From NCBI GenBank assembly GCA_963753615.1, contig CAVWCW010000027.1, forward strand, positions 62,001 through 126,000: DNA of 64,000 nt, given 5' to 3'. Positions 8,801 through 16,706 of this stretch are shown here, in pieces (position 1 is the stretch's first letter; the number at the start of each line of letters is the position of its first letter). The translations under genes were made by a program, and so were the position numbers. Origin of the DNA: CAVWCW01 sp963753615. GTDB taxonomy: Bacteria > Pseudomonadota > Gammaproteobacteria > Chromatiales > Chromatiaceae. Under the pieces are notes generated by a model. It worked only from the letters and a program-made list of their open reading frames with translations. It had not been told where the DNA came from and made no database searches.

Positions 8801-10287
8801 ATGAGACCGCTCACCCAGCCCATCGGCAGCAGGGCGGCGATGATGGTGAAGGTGGCCAGGATGGTGGGGTTGCCCACTTCGTCCACCGCCCGGATGGCAT
8901 GGGAGATCGACGTCTTACCCACCTCCAGCCAGTGGCGGAAAATGTTCTCCACCACCACCGTGGCGTCGTCCACCAGAATGCCGATGGAGAAGATCAGGGC
9001 GAACAGGCTGACCCGGTCGATGGTGTAATCCACCATCCAGGACCACCAGATCGTAAGCAGGATCACGACCGGAATGACCGTAATCACGACGAACGCGGCG
9101 CGCGCGCCCAGGCCGACGAGGCACAGAATGGCGACGATCACCGCCGCCTCGAACATCGCCTGGAGCAGTTCGTTGACCTTGTCGTTGGCGGTCTTGCCGT
9201 AGTCACGGGTGATCTCGACCTGCACATTCGAGGGGATCAGCACGCCCTTGAGCTTCTCCAGCTTCGCCAATACCGCCTTGGCCACGGTGACCCCGTTAGT
9301 ACCCTCTTTCTTGGCGATGGCGATGGTCACCGCCTGGGCGCCGTCCGCGGCATGCAGGCTGGTGGAGGCGGGGCCGGTGAAGTGAGTGACCACCCGCTTG
9401 GCGTCCTCCGGCATGTGCCGCACCCGGGCCACGTCACGCACATAGATGGGGCGGCCGTCCCAGTTGCCCACCACCAGACGCTCGACGTCGCTGGCATTGC
9501 GCAGAAACGCCCCGGAGTAGACATTGAAGGACTCGCCGCCGGCCTCGGTGCCACCGGTGGCCAGTTCCGCATTGGCGCTTTGTATGGTATTGGCGATCTG
9601 ATCCAAGGTGATGCCGTAGCCGGAAAGGCGCTCCATCAGCACCTCGACCCGGATCTGGTCGGCGCGCCCACCCACCGCGAAGCCCTTGCCTGTGTTCTTG
9701 ACCTCGCCGAGTTCCTGCAACACGTCCAAGGCCAGGGTGCGCAACTGGCTGTCGTCGACTTGATCGGACCAGAGGGTGGCAGTGACCACCGGCACGTCGT
9801 CGACCCCCACCGGCTTGACCAGCGGCATGCTCACGTCCGGCGGGATCTTGTCCATATTGGACTGCAATTTGTCGTGGACCTTGACGATCGATTCGCCCAT
9901 GTCCTCGCCCACCAGGAAGCGCACCGTGACGATCGCCTGACCGCGCATGGTGGCGGAGTAGACGTGGCGCACCCCGGGCATCTCCTTCATGATGCGCTCG
10001 AGGGGCTCGGTGACCAGGCTCTCCACCTGCTGGGCGGTAGCACCCGGGTACTGCACAAACACGTCCACCATCGGCACCGAGATCTGCGGATCTTCCTGCC
10101 GCGGGGTGAAAAACAGGCCCAGGATACCGAGGCACAGGGCGCCGATCAGCAGCATCGGTGTTACCGGGGTATTGATGAAGGCGCGGGCAATTCGACCCGC
10201 CAGGCCGAGGCCTTGCTCCGGCTCTCCGCCCAGCGCCAAGTCCCGATCGTTGTCAGGTTCCGGCGGCCGGCTGCTGCTGTTTGCCAT
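5890..10287 (-). CDS. RND-type efflux permease (AcrB/AcrD/AcrF family) with long basic disordered tail
   Basis: 1465 residues against about 1050 for a normal permease. Residues 1-1080 are a full RND core: TM1 after GRIARAFINTPVTPML, the porter region (VQYPGATAQQVESLVTEPLE), TM4 with the proton-relay aspartates (GILVDDATVVVENIF), and a second half with its own TM set. After GCISARKQF an extra hydrophobic pair (~1110-1150) is followed by ~310 residues of Pro/Ala/Gly then Lys/Ala/Pro-rich sequence (GKKAITGKAAAKKPASKTSP), like histone H1 or AlgP tails. No membrane-fusion protein or outer-membrane factor lies beside it. The substrate is unknown. Confidence 0.9.
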   Translation of the reverse strand: MANSSSRPPEPDNDRDLALGGEPEQGLGLAGRIARAFINTPVTPMLLIGALCLGILGLFFTPRQEDPQISVPMVDVFVQYPGATAQQVESLVTEPLERIMKEMPGVRHVYSATMRGQAIVTVRFLVGEDMGESIVKVHDKLQSNMDKIPPDVSMPLVKPVGVDDVPVVTATLWSDQVDDSQLRTLALDVLQELGEVKNTGKGFAVGGRADQIRVEVLMERLSGYGITLDQIANTIQSANAELATGGTEAGGESFNVYSGAFLRNASDVERLVVGNWDGRPIYVRDVARVRHMPEDAKRVVTHFTGPASTSLHAADGAQAVTIAIAKKEGTNGVTVAKAVLAKLEKLKGVLIPSNVQVEITRDYGKTANDKVNELLQAMFEAAVIVAILCLVGLGARAAFVVITVIPVVILLTIWWSWMVDYTIDRVSLFALIFSIGILVDDATVVVENIFRHWLEVGKTSISHAIRAVDEVGNPTILATFTIIAALLPMGWVSGLMGPYMRPIPVLGASAMFFSLVAAFIFTPWFALRVRPRMAALKKAEQREEKTRRIVSRLYRPLVLPLVQNRTLGILFLIGTIVTTALVCVLFYTKTIAVKMLPFDNKPEFSVVVNMPEGTALPETANVVRQLAQKMREIPEVTAVQGYAGTAQPFNFNGMVRHYYLRERPWEGDLLVMLIDKKERERGSHAIAVEARQILTPVAEALGARIAVVEMPPGPPVLQTVVTEIYGPTAETRRQVAADMMEMFEQAEGVVDVDSYMAEPYSYWRFEVDTEKAVRRGISVDTINKNLAMAMGGFQVGDVKRGTVLEPTYIVMQIPLSYRSQINTLGSLPIRAGDGRTVPLTELGSFIQEEEDPVIYHKDLRPMEYVVGEMEGRLGAPIYGMYAVEDLLEDYVTPDGVQITGMPWGLIGPPDDDAESGFEWTGEWTVTYETFRDMGLAFMAALVLIYGLIVWEFRNFALAGLIMSPIPLTLIGIIPGHLIMGAEFTATSMIGMIALGGIIVRQSILIVEFVKLEVEKGKSVREAAVAGAEIRMRPIFITSLTLMAGAWAIINDPIFQGMAVSLLFGAGVATVMAVIVIPLGCISARKQFYLEETESGEIELSGRYSEVEETAGAKPRVAGGTPLWMRVWGLTFSILSWTFQILRAIGIILWQLIIGLYRKFRPAARSAPRPLPPRGGPAPGSAPGGGRAPGGPPAPAGGGAAPGAAASAQPAGQSATSIAAPQKVEKASPGQTSTEPAAVTKPSATAPASAPMGSGDAEQPPPAKAAASAGSPKKSAGKKAITGKAAAKKPASKTSPKTVAAAASAKTARRRTPSKPAAAAVEAVSVSASPAPLKKRSGRRQGADTAPARGAAQGIAGTSERVAPANPKAAPSASRFGQRRPGADAAVTGENGARSAQSAPKKPESLGGDAAADAYEDFSRLAEAADKSADAGGDPPPAAPSSRGSNTETQNGRGKRRGIRLKGSDL

Positions 10288-10649
10288 GGGTTTTCGCTAC
10301 CTGTTATCTAAACTCGCGGTTGGGATCTATGCAGTGGCCCCGAGCTGAGCCTGCCCCATTCGGATGAGTAGTCGCGGCCGGTACCGGCGCTTTCTGCGCG
10401 CATCTACCCTATTTGGCCGCCTGCTCGGTTATTAGTAAAAGGTAGAATATCAGCGCCGATTCCTCAAGCAGAATCGTCCGCACCGGATCGGTTGCCGGGC
10501 GCAGGCGGGGCCGGGCTTCAAACCCACGGTTATTGGTGCTAGCGTGCCGCACACTTGGGGCAACTCCACCCTGCCGGCTCTTGAGCAGGCGCGGCACGGA
10601 GTCCGTGGCCCGTGCCGATTCTCAACGACGCCAACGGCAAGGACAATGC
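10288..10649. other. Divergent intergenic region
   Basis: 362 bp between the minus-strand RND gene and the plus-strand nucleoside transporter gene. It should hold both promoters. I see no clear sigma-70 pair, repeat or RNA. Frames that enter from here into the transporter gene are not conserved-looking and precede its ATG at 10650. Confidence 0.5.
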
Positions 10650-11894
10650 ATGGGACAGTATCAGGGGCTTGTGGGGGTTTTCGTGCTCATCGGCATCGCC
10701 TGGGCGCTCAGCGAACGGCGAACGGCGGTACGCCCGCTGCGAATTGCCGGAGGCCTGGGCATCCAATTGCTGCTGGCCCTGCTGTTGCTCTACCTGCCGC
10801 CGATGAAGGAGCTGTTTCTCGGGCTGAACCGGCTGGTCCTCTTACTCCAGGAGGCCACCCAGTCCGGCACCGGCTTTGTATTCGGCTACCTGGGCGGCGG
10901 CGATGCGCCCTTCTCGGTGGAGCATCCTCGGCACAGCTTCATACTCGCCTTTCAGGCCCTGCCCCTGGTGTTGGTGGTAAGCGCCCTGTCGTCACTGCTT
11001 TTCTACTGGCGGGTGCTGCCGCTGCTGGTAAACGGGCTGTCCTGGCTGCTGCAAAAGGCGTTCGGCATCGGCGGCGCCCTCGGCTTGGGCGCGGCAGCCA
11101 ACGTTTTTGTCGGAATGACCGAGTCACCGCTGCTGATCAAGCCCTACCTCTCGCGGCTTTCCCGCAGCGAACTGTTCGCGCTGATGAGCTGCGGCATGGC
11201 GACCATCGCGGGCACCGTTATGGTGCTTTATGCGAGCATCATCGGCAGCCTGATCCCGGACGCCATGGGGCACATCCTGATCGCGTCCTTGATTAGCGCA
11301 CCGGCGGCGCTGGTCTTCGCCCATATCCTGGTTCCGGAAGCCCCGGACCACCAACCGGCCCCGGCTGCCATTGAGCCCCAAGCGGCCAGCACGATGGACG
11401 CGGTCACAAAGGGCACCATCGACGGCCTGCGGCTGCTGCTAAACATTATTGCCATGTTGGTCGTACTCGTGGCCCTGGTTCACCTCGCCAATCTCTTGCT
11501 CGGGCTGCTACCGTCGGTGGCGGAACAACCGCTGACCCTGCAGCGCCTGCTCGGATGGCTGATGGCACCGCTGGTGTGGCTGATCGGCATCCCCTGGCAG
11601 GAGGCTCAAACCGCTGGCGCGCTGATGGGAGTGAAGACCGCGCTGAACGAGTTTCTCGCTTACCTGGAGATGGCGGAATTGGGTGCAGACCAACTGAGCG
11701 ACCGCAGTCGCCTGATCATGACCTACGCGCTTTGCGGCTTCGCTAATTTCGGCAGCCTGGGGATCATGATCGGCGGCCTTGCCGGCATGGCCCCGGAACG
11801 AAGGCCAGAGATCGTGTCCCTCGGCACCAAATCAATTATCTCCGGGACCCTGGCAACGCTGATGACCGGTGCCTTTATCGGCATCCTGAACTAG
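10650..11894 (+). CDS. NupC-family concentrative nucleoside transporter
   Basis: 414 residues. ATG at 10650 was preferred over upstream starts because the protein then opens directly into TM1 (YQGLVGVFVLIGIAWALS). Hydrophobic segments continue throughout. CNT signatures are present: GAANVFVGMTESPLLI in the core, GTVMVLYASIIG, and the C-terminal motif GVKTALNEFLAYLEM with TYALCGFANFGSLGIMIGGL. Members import nucleosides using an H+ or Na+ gradient. With a Na+-NQR encoded 10 kb away, Na+ coupling is possible but not shown by the sequence. Confidence 0.93.
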   Translation: MGQYQGLVGVFVLIGIAWALSERRTAVRPLRIAGGLGIQLLLALLLLYLPPMKELFLGLNRLVLLLQEATQSGTGFVFGYLGGGDAPFSVEHPRHSFILAFQALPLVLVVSALSSLLFYWRVLPLLVNGLSWLLQKAFGIGGALGLGAAANVFVGMTESPLLIKPYLSRLSRSELFALMSCGMATIAGTVMVLYASIIGSLIPDAMGHILIASLISAPAALVFAHILVPEAPDHQPAPAAIEPQAASTMDAVTKGTIDGLRLLLNIIAMLVVLVALVHLANLLLGLLPSVAEQPLTLQRLLGWLMAPLVWLIGIPWQEAQTAGALMGVKTALNEFLAYLEMAELGADQLSDRSRLIMTYALCGFANFGSLGIMIGGLAGMAPERRPEIVSLGTKSIISGTLATLMTGAFIGILN

Positions 11895-12419
11895 ATATTG
11901 CATCAACGCTCTTGTTCTCAGCGCCGAGCCCCTGCGGTCGAACGGGGCTCCCGGAAAACGCGAAAAGGCTCGGTGCCTGATATTTTGTTCCACCACGGCA
12001 TAAGAACAAGCGGTTTCTAGACCACTTTGATTTCGTTTCGCGCGGGGCGATAGAAAATGGCGCGGTAACCTGCTCGGCACGGAAAACAATCTGCAAAATG
12101 CGTCTCCCCGGGATGGGTGGATCGCCCTGGGTGCTGACAAACGGACCCAGCCCGATCCCTGAGAGGTAGAGTAGGGGTGCCTGGAATAATGCCTGGGTTA
12201 AAGTTGCCGTTGGAGTTAAAGGGCAAGCTGGAACGAAACGGGGCCCAAGCGCGGCGGCATTGGCCGTCGGCGAGCTTCCAAGAGGCTTTTCTACTCTCCC
12301 TTCAACAGCGGCGATTTTCTATTGTACCTCGCTGGCCGCCCGCTGATCCGGCAAGATACTCGAGCCTGCCAGATCCGATGTTTCGCAGCGCCGAATTCAT
12401 ACAATTTGGTTATCTAGCT

Positions 12420-12575
12420 CTGTCAGAAACGCCGATTCAATCGCGTCTCCTTTGCGGGGCGGGACGCGCCGCCATTTTCAGGCGCCCAACCGACTGAAAA
12501 TGACGGCTTTCGGAAACCGCGTTTTCGAAAGCCGTGCTGCAAGAAGCCAGGGCGGGCTTTTTTCAGCGTCCCCAA
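12420..12575. repeat. Dispersed repeat family A, copy A2 (decayed ends)
   Basis: It shares the core of copy A3 almost base for base, including ATTCAATCGCGTCTCC, the CCATTTTCAGGCGCCCAACCG segment, and the hairpin GGCTTTCGGAAACC / GTTTTCGAAAGCC. The left end is eroded (TGTCAGAAACGCC where A3 has TAGGGAAACGCT). The right end is CAGCGTCCCC and lacks the terminal TA. It is not adjacent to a stop codon. Confidence 0.7.
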
Positions 12576-12795
12576 ATCCCGACCCTTTGAGACGACCCAA
12601 AATAGCGCCCCCGGGCTCCGGGCGAAGCGCCATTTGCTCGCGTTCCCCGAAACAGGACGAATTTATCGGCAAAGCCCGATCCATGGTGAGCTTTGGCAAA
12701 TCGCATAAGCCGGCTAACGATCAAAGGAAAACTTCCGGGCAGAAAAGGACTCAACTGCAAAGAAATGTTCGGAACCTGAAAAATCCACAAAAACA

Positions 12796-12825
12796 TTTCA
12801 CAAATCGAATTCGTTGAATTACAAT
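12796..12825 (+). promoter_or_regulatory. Candidate sigma-70 promoter
   Basis: TTTCAC (12796-12801) and TACAAT (12820-12825) are separated by 18 bp, in an A/T-rich stretch 59 bp before the TTG start of the coiled-coil gene. The motif match is moderate. Confidence 0.4.
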
Positions 12826-12883
12826 CCGCAAGGCTGCAATTCCATGCAAACCATTAATATGAAAGCCTGCGAGGAGGAATAAA

Positions 12884-13303
12884 TTGGCCAAGAAAGACGT
12901 GAATGAACTAAGCGCCGCAGAACTCTACAAGTTGGCAAAACAAAGAGAAGTAGAAGAACAGGAGAAAGAACGCGCCGCATTGGCGAAGGACATCGAAAAA
13001 GTCAAGGCGGAGAAAAAGAAACTGACCACCGACTACCGTAAGCAGATGCGGGCGCTGGATGCCAAATTGCAGGCCATGACCGGACGCAAGACGCGGCGCC
13101 GCAGCAGCGTTGGGCGCGGCAAGATTACCGAGCGAATCCTTGAAATCATCAGTGAGCGAGGCGCGGTCTCTACCAAGGACCTGCGCGCGCAGTTGGACGC
13201 CGACGGTATCCAGGCGGCAAACCTAAGCCAGCTGCTCGGCACCTTGAAGAAGAACGGCCGTATCGTTTCCCCGGAGCGCGCGGTTTACGCGCTCGCAGCC
13301 TAA
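12884..13303 (+). CDS. Small coiled-coil plus winged-helix DNA-binding-like protein
   Basis: 139 residues, starting with TTG at 12884 behind a strong Shine-Dalgarno (GCGAGGAGGAATAAA). Residues 1-68 are a charged heptad-type coiled coil rich in Lys/Glu. Residues 68-80 are a basic linker (GRKTRRRSSVGRGK). Residues 80-139 look like a winged helix (ITERILEIISERGAVSTKDL..., then LSQLLGTLKKNGRIV, then a short wing). The layout, an oligomerising coil then basic linker then DNA-binding domain, recalls H-NS/MvaT-type nucleoid proteins, but I cannot place it in a named family. It is monocistronic with its own promoter candidate and terminator. Confidence 0.85.
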   Translation: MAKKDVNELSAAELYKLAKQREVEEQEKERAALAKDIEKVKAEKKKLTTDYRKQMRALDAKLQAMTGRKTRRRSSVGRGKITERILEIISERGAVSTKDLRAQLDADGIQAANLSQLLGTLKKNGRIVSPERAVYALAA

Positions 13304-13332
13304 ACCCAAACGAGTACTCAGGGCGAGAACCA

Positions 13333-13371
13333 GAGGCGCTTGGCCAAAAAGCGAAGCGCCTCTTTTGTTTT
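13333..13371 (+). terminator. Rho-independent terminator
   Basis: GAGGCGCTT (13333-13341) pairs perfectly with AAGCGCCTC (13354-13362) and is followed by TTTTGTTTT. It lies 30 bp after the stop of the coiled-coil/winged-helix gene. Confidence 0.85.
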
Positions 13372-13533
13372 CGCCCCGCCCCCCAGAACTCCCGGGGAAC
13401 CTGGAACTAAAATTATTCCCCACTATTTTGCAGCCGGGAGACGGCACTGAATTCCGTGTTTCCCTTTGTGTCCGGCCGCCAACCTGGGGTATAAAAAAGA
13501 TCCAACGTCGTAACGCTTGGAAACCGAATCCCC

Positions 13534-14664
13534 ATGCACCGAATCACCATCGTCGGCAGCGGCTTTGCCGCACTTACCGCAGCCCGCCGCTTGCGCAAAT
13601 CCGGCATTGATCTGGACCTAACCCTGGTCAGCCCGCGCCCGGAGTTCATCTACCTGCCGGGGCTGATCTGGATCCCGTCTGGCTTGCGCAAGGCACAAGA
13701 CCTGTGTATCTCGCTCGACTCTTTTCTGCGCCGCATGCGCGTCACCCACCTCGGCGCCGAGGCCACCGGGCTCGAGGACCAGGGCCGCACCCTGCTTACC
13801 AGCGCCGGCGCAATAAGCAACGATGGTTTGATCATCGCCTCAGGCGGGCGCTTTCTCAAGAAGCTTCCGGGTATCGAGCACGCCATCACCCCCTGCGAGG
13901 GTATCGCAGCGGCAGAGCGCATTCGCGAACGCCTAGCGGCGCTGCAGGGCGGCACTATCGCCATCGGTTTTTCCGGCAACCCCAAAGAACCCCAGGCCAT
14001 GCGCGGAGGGCCAATGTTCGAATTTCTGTTCGGGATCGACCGCCAGTTGCGCGACGAGGGAAGGCGCGAGGACTTCCGGCTGGTGTTCTTTACTCCGGCG
14101 GAGAAACCCGGCGCCCGTCTCGGCCCGAAAGCAGTCGACCGACTGTTGGGAGAGATGAACCGGCGCGGCATCGAGACCCACCTCGGCCACAAGTTAACGG
14201 GCTTCAGCGCAAGCCAGGTAATGACCGAGGGCGGCAGCTTCGACGCGGACCTGATTCTGTTCATGCCGGGCATGACCGGCAACCAGTGGTTCGACCAGAC
14301 CGAACTCCCGCGCTCCCCGGGCGGGTTGATCCAGGCCGACGCCCAGTGCCGGGTACCCGGTTTCGAGCGGGTCTACGTCGCTGGCGACTCGGGCAGCTTC
14401 CCGGGGCCCGAGTGGATGCCAAAGCAGGCCCATATGGCGGACCTGCAGGCCGCTGCTGCGGCGGACAATCTGCTGGCCGAATTGGCCGGGCGCGAACCCA
14501 GGGCCGGCTTCAAGGTGGAACTCCTGTGTATCGTCGACAGCAACCGCAGCGGCATGCTGGTAGCCCGCACGCCGAAGCACAACCTGATGCTGCCGGAGCT
14601 GCGCCTGTTTCACTGGCTGAAGCGCCTGTTCGAATGGTGGTATCTGCGCCCCTACCGCCGATGA
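13534..14664 (+). CDS. SQR/FCSD-like NAD(P)/FAD-dependent oxidoreductase
   Basis: 376 residues. The N-terminal FAD-binding motif is ITIVGSGFAALTAARRLR, with a second nucleotide-fold stretch at IAIGFSGNPKEPQAMRGGP and the FAD-contact motif VYVAGDSGSF. The overall pattern is that of the sulfide:quinone reductase and flavocytochrome c sulfide dehydrogenase superfamily. Of the SQR cysteines only one has a clear counterpart (TPCEGIAAAE); the middle one is replaced within NPKEPQAMRGGPMFEF. Sulfide oxidation by the usual trisulfide mechanism is therefore doubtful. The C-terminus (LFHWLKRLFEWWYLRPY) is a membrane-attachment-like amphipathic helix. The herA-like gene follows after 40 bp. Confidence 0.82.
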   Translation: MHRITIVGSGFAALTAARRLRKSGIDLDLTLVSPRPEFIYLPGLIWIPSGLRKAQDLCISLDSFLRRMRVTHLGAEATGLEDQGRTLLTSAGAISNDGLIIASGGRFLKKLPGIEHAITPCEGIAAAERIRERLAALQGGTIAIGFSGNPKEPQAMRGGPMFEFLFGIDRQLRDEGRREDFRLVFFTPAEKPGARLGPKAVDRLLGEMNRRGIETHLGHKLTGFSASQVMTEGGSFDADLILFMPGMTGNQWFDQTELPRSPGGLIQADAQCRVPGFERVYVAGDSGSFPGPEWMPKQAHMADLQAAAAADNLLAELAGREPRAGFKVELLCIVDSNRSGMLVARTPKHNLMLPELRLFHWLKRLFEWWYLRPYRR

Positions 14665-14704
14665 GCCCAGCCAAACAACCGCCCCACCCCGAAGGAGTTT
14701 CGAG

Positions 14705-16162
14705 ATGTCAGAGCCCATCCTGATAGGCCGGAGCGAACAGGCCGTCCACATACTCCCGCGCATGGCGAACCGCCACGGCCTGATCGCCGGCGCCACCGGC
14801 ACCGGCAAGACGGTGACCTTGCAGCGCCTGGCGGAGGCCTTCTCGCGCAGCGGGGTACCGGTTTTTCTGGCCGACGTCAAAGGCGACCTGGCCGGTATCA
14901 GCCAGGCCGGCGGTAAGCATCCCAAAGTGGCGGAGCGGGTCGCCGAGATGGGCCTGGAAGACTTCACCTACGCACCTTGCCCGGTGACCTTCTGGGACAT
15001 CCTGGGCCAGCAGGGACACCCGGTGCGCACCACCATATCCGAGATGGGACCCCTGCTGCTGGCGCGCCTGCTCAACCTAAACGAGACCCAGGAGGGCGTG
15101 CTTACCATCGCCTTTCGCTTGGCCGACGAGAGCGGCTGGCTGCTGCTGGACATCAAGGACCTGCGCGCCCTACTGCAGCATATCTCCGAGCACGCCCGGG
15201 AGCTGCGCAGCCAGTACGGCAATGTCTCGTCCGCCAGCGTGGGCGCCATCCAGCGCCGCCTGCTGATGCTCGAGGAGCAGCAGGGCACCAAGCTGTTCGG
15301 CGAGCCGGCGATCTCTCTCGACGACCTGATGCAGACCGACGAACACGGCCACGGCATGGTCAATGTCCTGGCCGCCGACCAGCTGATCCACACGCCGGCC
15401 TTGTATTCCACCTTCTTGCTCTGGCTACTTTCGGAGCTGTTCGAGCAGCTCTCGGAAGTGGGCGACCGGGAACAACCGCGGCTGGTTCTGTTCTTCGACG
15501 AGGCCCATCTGCTGTTCAACCGCGCCCCCCGAGTGCTGCTGGAAAAGGTGGAACAGGTGGTGCGGCTGATTCGCTCCAAAGGTGTGGGCGTTTACTTCGT
15601 CACCCAGAGCCCGCTGGACATCCCCGAGAGCGTGCTCGGCCAGCTCGGCAATCGGGTGCAGCACGCGCTGCGCGCCTTCACCCCCAAGGACCAGAAGACC
15701 GTGCGCGCCGCCGCCAATACCTTCCGCCCAAACCCCAAGCTGGATACCGAGGCGGTCATCAAGGAGTTGGGGGTGGGCGAGGCCCTGGCCTCGGTGCTGG
15801 ACGCAAAGGGCAAGCCGACGCCGGTGGAGCGCATCCTGATCGCCCCGCCTGGCAGCCAGCTCGGGCCGATCACGCCGGAGCAGCGCCAGGCCCTGATGCG
15901 ACGTTCCCTGGTGCAGGGGGTGTACGAAAACGCCGTCGACCGGGAATCCGCCTACGAGATTCTGCAGCGGCGGGCCGAGGCGGCGGCAGAACTGGCTGAG
16001 CAGGCGAGCACCGCCAAGGCCAGCCGCAGCGGCGGCGGGCGCCAGCGCCAGGGGATGTTCGAGGCCTTCGCCAAGAGCGCCCTGCGCTCCATCGGCAGCC
16101 AGATCGGCCGCCAGCTGGCGCGCGGCATGCTCGGCTCGCTGCTCGGCGGACGCAAGCGCTGA
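14705..16162 (+). CDS. HerA-like ATPase of the DUF853 (YjgR) family
   Basis: 485 residues. Walker A is GLIAGATGTGKTVTLQ (residues ~26-41) and Walker B is LVLFFDEAHLLF (~262-273), followed by a sensor-like FVTQSPLDIPESVLGQLGNR. The family-specific opening ILIGRSEQAVHILPRMANRHG is present. The C-terminus is Ala/Arg-rich with a glycine-rich SGGGRQRQ linker, as in other DUF853 proteins. These are HerA/FtsK-superfamily ATPases of poorly known role. It is probably co-transcribed with the upstream flavoprotein gene. RBS: GAAGGAGTTTCG. Confidence 0.93.
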   Translation: MSEPILIGRSEQAVHILPRMANRHGLIAGATGTGKTVTLQRLAEAFSRSGVPVFLADVKGDLAGISQAGGKHPKVAERVAEMGLEDFTYAPCPVTFWDILGQQGHPVRTTISEMGPLLLARLLNLNETQEGVLTIAFRLADESGWLLLDIKDLRALLQHISEHARELRSQYGNVSSASVGAIQRRLLMLEEQQGTKLFGEPAISLDDLMQTDEHGHGMVNVLAADQLIHTPALYSTFLLWLLSELFEQLSEVGDREQPRLVLFFDEAHLLFNRAPRVLLEKVEQVVRLIRSKGVGVYFVTQSPLDIPESVLGQLGNRVQHALRAFTPKDQKTVRAAANTFRPNPKLDTEAVIKELGVGEALASVLDAKGKPTPVERILIAPPGSQLGPITPEQRQALMRRSLVQGVYENAVDRESAYEILQRRAEAAAELAEQASTAKASRSGGGRQRQGMFEAFAKSALRSIGSQIGRQLARGMLGSLLGGRKR

Positions 16163-16291
16163 CCCGGGCAAACTGCCGGCTTGATTCGGCGCTTGGCAAT
16201 GAGAATTGCCGGCCGTCCGGGGAAACCCCCCCGATGATTGCCCCAACTCCGCTACGGCGACGAATCGCCGCCGCTGGCGCGACCTGCGTTC

Positions 16292-16297
16292 TATAAT
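16292..16297 (+). promoter_or_regulatory. Consensus -10 box upstream of the lipoprotein gene
   Basis: A perfect TATAAT (context TTCTATAATGC) lies 70 bp upstream of the ATG at 16367. No good -35 is visible 17 bp further up. The leader holds a CCTGAGG/CCTCGGG hairpin and the RBS TAAGGAGG. Confidence 0.5.
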
Positions 16298-16366
16298 GCA
16301 ATTGTGAACCTGAGGGTTTTCCTCGGGCTTGGTGAAACGACTCAGTTCAGTAAGGAGGACACTGGA

Positions 16367-16651
16367 ATGTTACACCCGATCAAGTACGCAGGTTTGTTGG
16401 CCCTGACCACTCTGCTGGCCGCCGGCGGCTGCGCCAGCACCTCGGAGATGGACCAGCTTCGCGCCGATGTGGCCGCCGCCCAGGCGATAGCTGAGCAAGC
16501 CTCGGCGGATGCGGCCGCTGCCCGTCAGGAGGCAGCAGGGGCCACCGCCACCGCCAACACCGCCCTGGGCACCGCGGAAGCGGCCAAGGCTTCCGCCGAC
16601 GACACCGAAGCCCGCATCGACCGCATGTTCAAGAAGGCGATGTACAAATAG
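16367..16651 (+). CDS. Lpp/OprI-like Braun lipoprotein
   Basis: 94 residues. The start at 16367 follows TAAGGAGG. The signal peptide ends in the lipobox LAAGGC, making Cys 23 the lipidated residue. The mature protein is an Ala-rich helix with heptads (DQLRADVAAAQAIAEQASAD and so on) and ends FKKAMYK. A C-terminal lysine after a helix is how Braun-type lipoproteins are linked to peptidoglycan. It converges with an L,D-transpeptidase gene 55 bp away, the enzyme class that makes that bond. The individual residues support the Lpp/OprI group strongly; covalent anchoring is inference. Confidence 0.9.
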   Translation: MLHPIKYAGLLALTTLLAAGGCASTSEMDQLRADVAAAQAIAEQASADAAAARQEAAGATATANTALGTAEAAKASADDTEARIDRMFKKAMYK

Positions 16652-16706
16652 CCCCGTCGGCCGCCGCGGATTGCGTCTACGGCAACGGCTTGCAATCAGC
16701 GTTTCC

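Larger units (their letters stand above)
11895..12883. other. About 1 kb without a supported gene; carries repeat A2
   Basis: No convincing coding sequence on either strand; open frames are short and show no family features. It contains a 7-bp GAGCCCC/GGGGCTC hairpin near 11925, the decayed repeat copy A2 (about 12420-12575), and an AT-richer 150 bp with a promoter candidate directly upstream of the coiled-coil gene. Confidence 0.6.
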
